Origin: Triticum aestivum
Taxonomy: Eukaryota > Streptophyta > Magnoliopsida > Poales > Poaceae
Length of the DNA stretch: 64,000 nt
NCBI RefSeq assembly: GCF_018294505.1
Contig: NC_057798.1
Location: 368,057,673-368,121,672, forward strand
Direction of reading: 5' to 3'
Made by a program: the position numbers and the translations under genes. Shown in pieces: positions 55,446-64,000 of the stretch. Position 1 is the stretch's first letter, and every line of letters begins with the position of its first letter. The notes beneath the pieces were generated by a model. That model did not search any database and was not told where the DNA came from. It worked only from the letters and a program-made list of their open reading frames with translations.

Positions 55446-56873
55446 GGGACTTGTTTCATATGAGATACATCCTACAGTATACTCCCTCTCTTGCAGTTTA
55501 TTTGTTTTGAATTTTTTTTGTTTTATAAGTTCCAAATTAAAATTTAGAGCTCCACATCACATGTTGAGATTACAATGTCCATTAAATTGTTGCGTGCATG
55601 TACTAGTTTTTTATTGGTCATTTATATTGGTCACGCATGCATGCATTGCAAGTAACATTTTTTACCACAATTTCTTAGGAAACCGAGTGCAATAATTGAG
55701 TAGTTTTCCAAACTACCAGTACTACACCTGAAACGGTTCAAAATCAATACCACCACCACGCCCGCTTCTGACCTCCCTCGCCAACCCAAACCTCCTCCCT
55801 TGTCGGCACACGCTTCCTGCGTGAAATAGTCAGCGTCATCCCGGAGCGTTAGTGCCACATTAATGCCCGGCCAGAGCGGAGGCGACCTCTCACTGGCGCC
55901 GGCTTTGAAGCAGCGTGACGGCCGAGAGAGCACCGCTTCCCAGTGCATGTGACTACTCCGCGTCGAGGCTGGCCATAGTTTGGATGAGTCTCCATCGTGG
56001 GGAGCCACACAAAGAAGTTGCGATGATATGGACTCCGTTGCCCACCGTTATGGATCGTTCCATCTAACACGTGGGACTGGAAATACTAGTCGGACATGTA
56101 CCCATGAGTGGATGTACGAACCTAAGTAATGTAGCACAATAAGTGAAGTAGATAGGCACAAATAGTATGAACATGTGTGGCGTATAGGCATTTGTCTCTT
56201 ACTACTACTAAATGTTATGCGTGCAATGCACGGTGATGTTATGATGCGCGTACCTAAGTACTCTACTACTATATTAATTGGAAGCACATATTAGGTTTCA
56301 TATTTGTTACGTGTATGGCCCGAGACCTTCCAACTAGATGTGTCTTTCACTCCGGGTCGCACTTTGTATCGTCCATACCACTAGTACTACTACGTGTGGT
56401 CTCCGACCTAGAAGTGGAAGAATTGGAGACGCTCTACCACGTTGTTCATGTCCCACTCCTTTTGCTAACGTGTGGGACATCCAGCATGTGCCGTGTTTGG
56501 CACTCTTTCGTTGTAAGAGTTGAAACACTAGCTTTCATCAAAAATAAAAAATAAATATAAATCAGCAGTGATACTAGGCCACATGGTTTCCTTGCTCCTC
56601 GATATCAGAAAGAATACTTCCGTTCGCCGACATGTGAGGCATCGACCATCCTGGTCCACTTGCGATGGACGCAGAACTCCAAGGGAGAGTCACCCTGGTC
56701 GTCGCGCCGCAGTAATAATGACTAATGAGCCATGAAATCACAGTCCCAACCTTTCCCACTATGAAGTTGCTCAGACGAAGGAACCATCATGACTTCGTTG
56801 AATTCCGCTTCTTGAAGAAAACTAGTGTACCGGCAGTACTGCTAGCTACAGTAGTATTATACTCCAGCAGAGG
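55446..56873. other. Intergenic DNA with a decayed promoter-like copy and a Helitron-type hairpin
   Basis: 55880-55975 shares words with 59105-59210 (CCTCTCACTGGC.CCGGC, GACGGCCGAGAGAGC, GACTACTCCGCG). A second CGTGCAATGCACG hairpin lies at about 56219-56231. No ORF of note. Confidence 0.5.
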
Positions 56874-57290
56874 TCTCCTTTGGTTCATAGGACATGAATT
56901 TTATAGGAATATGAAAATCATAGGAGGTGAGATGGCGGGGCTATTTGGTTCTAGGCCTAGCATTGCCATATTTTCCCACACATTTTTCCCAATCTTGCCT
57001 AAGATAAGTTCATCAAAATGAGAGCCACAAGTTGGCAAGCTTAAGGGAATCTTGCCACACTTTTTGTGTGTATGCCATGTGGGGCCCAAGTGTGGCTTCC
57101 ATAAGGTGTGGCTGGTACCAAACACTCACTTAAGTTGGTAAAACTTGCCTAAACTTAGGTGTGGCAATCTTTAGCAAAGTTAGTCACAAATCAAACAGTC
57201 CTGACATGCATCTCAATTACTATAGAGAAAGAGATGCCATTTGATGCATAGGATATGAATTTTTCCATTGAGTCTACGCTAATGTACTGG
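56874..57290. mobile_element. MITE remnant with a second TIR element nested in it
   Basis: The outer parts (CTCCTTTGGTTCATAGGA at about 56876, and TTTGATGCATAGGATATGAATTTTTCCATTGAG at about 57239) match the body of a common grass MITE. The inner part, about 56938-57201, has ends GGGGCTATTTGGTT and AATCAAACAGTCC (imperfect inverted repeats) and interrupts the phrase that normally reads GAGATGACATG. Boundaries are approximate; the outer element's right end is not complete. Confidence 0.5.
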
Positions 57291-57377
57291 TAATTTGCTC
57301 TAAAAACTACACTATTAACTAGTACTGGTACATGCTCGTAATTAATTAAACAAACGTACAGGCGACACACACACATA

Positions 57378-57793
57378 CTAACTACTAGTACTACTACTTC
57401 TCACATGCTGGCCAGACACCGTCGTTCTCCTTCCCGCCTTTGTCGGTGACACCCCACCATCTTGGATCTTCGCCGAGCTCTCCGCAGCAGCGCGTGCGTC
57501 CTCTTCTTTCTTGCGGTGGCGGGCCTCTCTTTTCTTGAGTGCTTTCTGCCTTTTCCGCTCCCTCGGTGCGTCTTTGGCCACCTCTTGCTCTACCTCCCAT
57601 TCGGCCTTGGAGCTTCAAAGTCCGCCCATGTAGGTGTGAGGTCACGAGCGGCGATGAACTCAGGACAGCGGGATACTATGCTTCCCTACCATTTTGTGTG
57701 CGGTCGTGGGCGGCAAGGAACTCGGCGCGGCAGGATGCCATCGCTTCCTTACCGGTTAGTGTGTGGCGCGGTGGCATGAATGATTCTTGGTGA
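57378..57793 (-). pseudogene. Coding-like GC-rich fragment, unassigned
   Basis: The - strand over 57378-57581 encodes a Lys/Arg/Glu-rich helix (RERKRQKALKKREARHRKKEE), preceded in other frames by AARDLTPTWADFEAPRPNG. It looks like a piece of a real protein with frameshifts. No family named. Confidence 0.35.
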
Positions 57794-58981
57794 GAGCTCT
57801 AGGGTGGAGTGGCCAGACAACTGTATAGTGCATTGGTTTGTCAAGAGCTCAAGGACAGAAGACGAAGGAAATTTGGATTCCCCTTCAATACTGGTCATTT
57901 ATTACCGATTAAAATGCATTGGCGGTGATCGAACTTGTCTTGATAGCTCACTTTGATCATTGTATACAAGATATGGTGGTTATAAGGTCACTGGCTCAGC
58001 GTATAGCTCTGTATTTGTCTGGTTGACTAGTCAAATAGTCCGCATGAGCCTCATCATCTTGTGTTCTGTATCTATCTATCTATGCGGGCCTACTTGTAGT
58101 GGAGAAATAAATAAAAACCAAAAGTATGTGTATGTGAGAAATCAAACCATGGACTCGTCGCTGCAACGCACACTCATCAGCCAAATGAAAATGAAATACT
58201 TTGCGTCAAATGCACAAACCGATTTTTTTACATTATATGTGATGCACACATTAGCGCACACCATCCATAGACGCAAGTAGCATGTATGCGTGTAGAAACT
58301 CATGCTCATGCTGTCAAACCATGCTAATGCATGCACGTTGCCCTCTCAATCAAAGTCCTGCTCATGGCGCAACACAAACGGCGAGCCCGTCACCTGCGCG
58401 CCCCGGCGGTGCCTGGCATTACTGTTTAGACATTTGCTGGCGGCCTCCGTGAACACCAAGCATGTATTCACCTGTCTCAACACCAATGTCATACTCATGC
58501 TTGGGCGCCGAGCTGCTCGACATTAGTAATGGCTCTGCACATGACGCGACGACATGACTCGGCGCCTTGCACATGTATATCATCCATCACAATGACAATC
58601 TATAAAACAGCCTAGCTAGAGAGGGTACTATGGTACCTATATATGTATCATGAGCGACCGATCATAGTGCCACCACACACGAGTGTGTGTTTGATCGATT
58701 CATCCATTATTCGTAAGTTATGCGTGGTTGTGTGGTGTCTAATGGTGGTCGTAAAAGGCTACTTGACGACAAGAGTGGTTGCATGGACGCCTTGTTTTCT
58801 ATACGTGCCGCATACGCTTCAAAGGCTTGTCATCCATGAGTTCACATTATACCACCATGCCAGCGTCTGACCGCCCTGGTCTACTGAAGCCCCTTCCATC
58901 GCTAGCACGTTCTTCCCGCCGAAAATGGTCACCATCTCTCCAGAACATCAATGCCGCATTCACGGGATTGAGCTTCAGTGA
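57794..58981. other. Intergenic DNA, nothing clear
   Basis: Short frames only; no repeat boundary or RNA gene recognised. Confidence 0.4.
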
Positions 58982-59071
58982 CTTAACTGCAGGTGCAGTT
59001 GGGTCACTGACATGTGGGCCAGATGCCTATTGGGCCCACATGTCAGTGACCCAACTGCACCTACAGTTAAG
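58982..59071. repeat. Near-perfect inverted repeat (foldback, possible MITE)
   Basis: Arms of about 39 bases, CTTAACTGCAGGTGCAGTTG... and its complement, separated by about 11 bases (AGATGCCTATT); I see one mismatch (CTGCAGG against CTGTAGG). The transcript would form a long hairpin. Possible short TSD TTAA-type ends are ambiguous. Confidence 0.85.
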
Positions 59072-59311
59072 ACACTAAAGCAGCGTTCGCATTCACGCCC
59101 GACACAACCTCTCACTGGCACCGGCATTACAGCAGCGCGACGGCCGAGAGAGCGCCACCCGCACTGCATCCCGGTGCAAGCGACTACTCCGCGTTACCGA
59201 CACCACGGCCATACATTCGTCCGCCGCCCACATTAATGACATGCGGCTGCCGAAGAACCTACTTCGGCGCCATCCGTCCATCCACCTGCCGTGGATCATT
59301 GCCATCCGCCC

Positions 59312-59322
59312 GCTATATTAAC
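59312..59322 (+). promoter_or_regulatory. Possible TATA box
   Basis: GCTATATTAAC about 90 bases before the ATG at 59405, in a GC-rich context. Confidence 0.4.
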
Positions 59323-59404
59323 TTCAGCCCCAGCTCCTAGCCAAAGCCAAAGACCCACACTCATTCTCCTCTGGTCCCTTCCTTCTGTCGGCACCACTCC
59401 AACC

Positions 59405-59602
59405 ATGACCTCCTGGCGCTCCAAAGCTCTCTTGAACGTACTCTCGCAGGAGCAGATGAAGGGCATCGGCGGCTCCGCTCTAGGCGGGCCCAAAGCTCTT
59501 TTGGATGTACTGTTGCAGGAGCTGACGAAGGACATCGTCGGCTCCCCCCTGGCCGCCCTCCGCCGCCACGACCACGAAGCCGACGCGCATGCACGGGTGT
59601 AA
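59405..59602 (+). CDS. Small hypothetical protein with an internal duplication
   Basis: 65 residues from ATG 59405 (MTSWRSKALLNVLSQEQMKG) to TAA. It contains two adjacent copies of a module of about 22 residues: SKALLNVLSQEQMKGIGGSA and PKALLDVLLQELTKDIVGSP. A TATA-like sequence lies about 90 bases upstream. No known family. It could be a first exon or part of a repetitive element; 59603-59815 has no further coding signal. Confidence 0.35.
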   Translation: MTSWRSKALLNVLSQEQMKGIGGSALGGPKALLDVLLQELTKDIVGSPLAALRRHDHEADAHARV

Positions 59603-59815
59603 CCGGCAGCGAGGAAGAGTAGTACATGGTACATCACCGCCACTCTAGTCCCAGGAAGACGACTGCTCCTCCACTCAGTCGACGCCAAGCTGGGTGGGGT
59701 AAACATTGATGGTCGATTAGTCGCTAGACGATGACGTGGGCGGAAATCTTTAGTACCTTGTGCTCCGGGGGAGCAAGTTATCGAGGCGAAGCTAGACAAA
59801 GCCGAGGCAGATGAG

Positions 59816-61188
59816 TGATAAAACACAAGTATAGGGGATCACAACAGTTTTCGATGGTAGAGTATTCAACCCAAATTTATTGATTCGACACAAGGGGAGC
59901 CAAAGATATTCTCAAGTATTAGCAGCTGAGTTTTCAGTTCAACCACACCTGAAAGACTTAATATCTGCAGCAAAATCTTTTGTAGCAAAGTAGTATGGAA
60001 GTCGCGGCAATGGTGGCAAAAGTAACAGTAGCAGTTTTGTAGCAATTGCAACAGTGGCAACGGAAAAGTAACGGAGAAAAGATCAATATGAAATGAACTC
60101 GTAGGCAATGGATCAATGATGGATAATTATGTCAGATGGCATTCATCATGCAACAGTTATAACATAGGTTGACACAGAACAAGCTCCAATTCATCAATAT
60201 AATGTAGGCATGTATTCCAAATACAGTCATACATGCTTATGGAAAAGAACTTGCATGACATCTTTTGTCCTACCCTCTCGTGGCAGCGGGTTCCTATTGT
60301 AAACTAAGGGATATTAAGGCCTCCTTTTAATAGAGTACCGGACCAAAGCATTAGCACTTAGTGAGTACATCAACTCCTGAAACTACGGTCATCACCAGGA
60401 AGTGTCCCCCCGACTAATTGTCACTCCGGGGTTGCCGGATCATAACGTGTAGTAGGTGACTATGACCTTCAAGATAGGATCAAGAACACAAATATATTCA
60501 TGAAAACATAATAGGTTCAGATCTGAAATCATGGCACTCGGGCCCTAGTGAGAAGCATTAGGCATAGAAAATTCATAGCAACATCAATCTTAGAACATAG
60601 TGGATACTAGGGATCAAACCCTAACAAAACTAACTTGATTACATGGTAAATCTCATCCAACCCATCACCGTCCAGCAAGCCTACAATGGGATTACTCACG
60701 CACGGCGGTGAGCATCATGAAATTGGTGATGGAGGATGGTTGATGATGACGATGGCGAAGGATTCCCCTCTCTGGAGCCCCGAACGGACTCCAGATCTGC
60801 CCTCCTGAGGAAGAACAGGGCTTGGCGGCGGCTCTGTATCATAAAACGTGATGAATCCTTCTCTCCAATTTTTTCTCCCCGGACGTGAATATATGGAGTT
60901 GGAGTTGAGATCGGTGGAGGACCAGGGGGGTGGGCGCCCCCACCCTTGTAGCCAGGGTGTGGGCCCCCTTCGGTTGATTCTTTCGCCAATATTTTTTATT
61001 AATTCCAAAAATCATCTCGGTGAAGTTTTAGGTCATTCTGAGAACTTTTATTTCTGTACAAAAATAACACCATGGCAATTCTGCTCAAAACAGCGTCGGT
61101 CCGGGTTAGTTCCATTCAAATCCTGCAAGTTAGAGTCCAAAACAAGAGCAAAAGAGTTTGGGAAAGTAGATACGATGGAGACCTATCA
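59816..61188 (-). repeat. 3' LTR of Athila-3
   Basis: 1373 bp. It holds a GC-rich block at 60918-60972 (GGGGGGTGGGCGCCCCC ... GTGTGGGCCCCC) and, on the - strand, CCATATATTC (60896-60887), the usual GC-hairpin plus TATA order. Confidence 0.82.
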
Positions 61189-61202
61189 ACTCCCCCAAGC
61201 TT
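61189..61202 (-). other. Polypurine tract of Athila-3
   Basis: AAGCTTGGGGGAGT on the - strand next to the 3' LTR, preceded by CTTGAGGACACAC. Confidence 0.85.
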
Positions 61203-63244
61203 AACCCATTGTGTGTCCTCAAGAAATTCAGTTGACAAACTGAATGTGATAAAGAAAAACTTTTAAAAACTCTATTTGATCTTGTTGCTGTCAATATGTA
61301 AAGCCAGCATTCAAGTTTTCAGCATAGATTATGAACTCACCATATTCACAATAACATTTAGGTCTCACATTTACTCACATCAATGGCATAATCAACTAGC
61401 GAGAAATAATAATAAATCTTGGATGACAAGACTTTCTCAAAACAATCATGATATAATATAAGAAGATGGTATCTTGCTAGCCCTTTCTGAGACTGCAAAA
61501 CATAAATGCAGAGCACGCCTGAAGATCAAGGACTGGATAGACATTGTAATTCATGGTAAAAGAGATCCAGTCATACTCAATATAAATTAATAACAATGCA
61601 TACAAATGATAGTGGTGCTCTCTAACCGGTGCTTTTTATAAGAGGGTGATGACTCAACAACAAAAGTAAATAGGTAGGCCCTTCGTAGAGGGAAGTAGGG
61701 ATTTGCAGAGGTGTCGGAGCTAGAGTTTTTAAAATAGAGATAAATAATATTTTGAGTGGCATGCTTTCATTGTCAACGTAACAACCAAGAGATCTCGGTA
61801 TCTTCCATGCTACATACATTATAGTCGGTTCCCAAACAGAATGGTAAAGTTTATACTCCCCCACCACCAACAAGCACACTCCACGGCTGGTCTGAAACAA
61901 TGGGTACCATCCAACTAACAACAGTCCTAGCGGAGTTTTACTTACAATTATTTTTATTTGGTTTGAGCATGGTACTAGGCATCCCGGTTACCAGCCATTT
62001 TCTCGTGAATGATGAGCGGCGTCCACTCATCGTGAGAATAACCCACCTAGCATGGAAGATATTGACAGCCCTAGTTGGTACATGAGCGATTCGAGCATAC
62101 AAAATGGATTATCATTTGACGGTTTAGAGTTTGGCACTTGCAAATTTACTTGGAACGGCAGGTAAATACCGCATATAGGAAGGTATGGTGGACTCATATC
62201 GAACAACTTTGGGTTTATGGAAGTGGAAGCACAAGCAGTATTCCCGCTTAGTACAAGTGAAGAACAGAAAAAGACTAGGGAGCGACCAACTAGAGAGCGA
62301 CAACAGTCATGAACATGCATTGAGATTAACCAACATTAAATGCAAGCATGAGTAGGAAATAAATCACTATGAACATAAATATCATGGAGGCCATGTTGAT
62401 TTTGTTTCAACTATATGTGTGAACATGTGCCAAGTCAAGCCACTCGAATCATTCAAAGGAGGATACCATCCTATCATACTACATCACAACCATTTTAAAA
62501 GCATGTTGGCATGCAAGGTAAACCATTATAAACTCCTAGCTAATTTAAGCATGGAATGAGTAACTACAATCTCTAATTGTCATTGCAATCATATTTCATT
62601 CATAATGGGCTGAATCAGCAACGATGAACTAATCATATTTACAAAAACAAGATAGGTCGAGTTCATACCAGCTTTTCCTCATATCAATCATTTACTCATA
62701 TATCATCATTATTGCCTTTCACTTGCATGACCGAATGGTGTGGATAATAATAATAATAGTGCATGTGCATTGGACTACGCTGGAATCTGCAAACATTTAT
62801 TCAGAGGAGAAGACAAGGTAATATGTGCTCTGTGTTAGATCAAGAATAATGCATATGAGAGCCACTCAACATTTCATTGTGGTCTTCTCCTCTCGACCCC
62901 CAAAGAAAAGAAAAGAACTTCAAAGAAACACACTCAGATGTTTTTGGAGTTTTTGTTTTTCTAAAGAAAGTAAAACAAGAACGAGAAAAACTATTTACAC
63001 GGGAAAGCTCCCAACAAGCAAAAGAAGAACGAGAAATCTTTTTGGGTTTTCTTTTAATATTAAAACTAAGCATGCATGGAAAGGAAATAGACTACAACTA
63101 TTTTTTTTCTTAAGGTTTTTCAAACACACAAGAAGAAAGCGGGAGAAAGAAATAAACTAACATGGATATTACAATAAAAAAGTATGAACACCAACAACTG
63201 GAATGAGTGTGTGAACATGAATGTAATGTCGGTGAGAAATACAT
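61203..63244 (-). other. Athila-3 3' non-coding region
   Basis: AT-rich, with no ORF that I would defend on either strand. Confidence 0.65.
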
Positions 63245-63279
63245 ACTCCCCCAAGCTTAGGTTTCAGGCCTAAGTTGGT
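63245..63279 (-). other. Stem-loop with internal polypurine tract after Athila-3 ORF3
   Basis: On the - strand CTTAGG-CCTGAAA-CCTAAG (63274-63256) runs into AAGCTTGGGGGAGT (63258-63245). It begins 5 bases after the ORF3 stop at 63280-63282. Confidence 0.65.
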
Positions 63280-64000
63280 CTACGCCCATGGATCAAAGTA
63301 GCCCTCTTCGATGTACTGAGGAGGATCCTAGGGGTTCCATTGGTTAATGAGCTCATGTGGATCCCATTGATAAATAGACTCCCGATATGGATCAAGTGAT
63401 GGTTCTGGCTCTGGAGGTGGGGATCGTGTCCCCTCCCAGTATACATGAATATCCGCGGGCAAAACAAAGTACCTGCCTGAATGAATATCGAACAAAGTAG
63501 GTGTAGGCCAAGTAATAATCTGAAAAGTAACCTCGCTAAATATCCAGTTATAAATGATTCTCTTTTCCTCATCGTAGCGAATAAACTTATGTTCTACCAT
63601 GTTGTCATAATATAAATATATAGTGTTTAGCAATTTCTCCTCTTTCTCATAATGTCTAATGGGTATCTCGAAGCATCTAGCAAGGCGGGATGCGAAGATA
63701 CCTCCAAAAATAGGACCCTTGGTATGGTTTAAACTCAACCATTTAGCAACCATAGCGCCTAAACTGAAAGTTTTATCATGAAGCAAAGCACTAAGGCCTC
63801 CACTCTCCCCGAGACCAATTAAACATCTCCCAGCAAATAATGAGTAGTAGCGCAAAGCAGGAAAAATGTAAACTAGCCACTCTCGCTTCCGACACCCTTC
63901 TCCTTTCCCCTACGTTGACTTCATAAATAAAATCTTCCACATCACTAGGACGTGGTTCCTCAATGCTACCCTCATAAGCTAATTTACAAACCTCAAAAAA
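63280..64000 (-). pseudogene. Athila-3 ORF3 (ATHILA ORF1-type protein), partial
   Basis: It enters from the window edge (KLAYEGSIEEPRPSDVED), shifts frame near 63890, then continues YYSLFAGRCLIGLGESGG, FGGIFASRLARCFEIPIRHYE, IYNWIFSEVTFQI, with a TAG at about 63328 and a final stop at 63280. It is of the type that Pfam calls the ATHILA ORF-1 family, as I recall it. Role unknown; sometimes called env-like, but no membrane segment is visible in this part. Confidence 0.7.

Larger units (their letters stand above)
59816..64000 (-). mobile_element. Third Athila-like retrotransposon (Athila-3), cut by the window end
   Basis: The 3' LTR is 59816-61188 (- strand TGATAGGTCTCC to GTTTTATCA). PPT 61189-61202, a 2-kb non-coding region, a stem-loop/second PPT (63245-63274), then ORF3 (63280 to beyond 64000) follow. 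Five bases left of the LTR are ATGAG; the matching TSD would lie outside the window. Same architecture as Athila-1 and -2 but a different family by LTR sequence. Confidence 0.82.

Overview
The window is transposon-dense nuclear DNA from a plant, most likely a Triticeae grass (wheat, Aegilops or barley). The signs are long nested Ty3/Gypsy elements of the Athila, Tat and CRM lineages, a tRNA-derived SINE that matches the Triticeae Au family as I know it, Tourist- and Stowaway-type MITEs, and almost no intact cellular genes. Nothing bacterial, no CRISPR array and no rRNA was seen.

Left half (1-30,406): a three-level nest, each level bounded by exact 5-bp target-site duplications (TSDs). An Athila-like element (Athila-1, + strand, 217-30401, TSD CATAC) was interrupted at the end of its gag/protease region by a Tat-lineage element (- strand, 3521-23290, TSD GTTCA). 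That element was in turn interrupted inside its antisense gene by a young CRM-like chromovirus (- strand, 5607-13448, TSD CTGCG). LTR divergence counted by eye falls in the expected order: about 3.4 %, 1.75 % and 0.4 %. An Au-type SINE sits in the Athila-1 reverse transcriptase with a 17-bp TSD.

Middle (30,407-34,676): old intergenic DNA with a Stowaway-like MITE, GC-rich stretches with only doubtful coding signal, and a long CT/CA-rich simple-sequence tract. Into that tract a second, older Athila-like element inserted (Athila-2, - strand, 34677-53224). Athila-2 carries a Tourist MITE in gag and, inside its third ORF, a solo LTR (37862-45982, TSD GAGTG). The solo LTR holds a 4.6-kb terminal-inverted-repeat insertion (41005-45615, 10-bp TSD).

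Right part (53,225-64,000): a mixed low-copy stretch with a probable F-box/DUF295-type exon fragment, Helitron-like termini, MITEs, a near-perfect inverted repeat and a small promoter-plus-ORF unit. A third Athila-like element follows (Athila-3, - strand, LTR 59816-61188) and runs off the window.

How the parts work: each Gypsy element has the usual order LTR, tRNA primer site, gag, protease, RT/RNase H, integrase, polypurine tract (PPT), LTR. The Athila elements add a third ORF (ORF3) downstream of integrase; the Tat element adds an antisense gene with a canonical intron. Main unexplained signals: (1) in both complete Athila elements ORF3 is preceded by its own GC-rich inverted repeat plus TATA box about 90 bases before the ATG, resembling the module in the LTR promoter; (2) in all three Athila elements the ORF3 stop codon is followed within about 5-22 bases by a stem-loop joined to a second copy of the AAGCTTGGGGG polypurine tract, with stem sequences that differ between elements but still pair.
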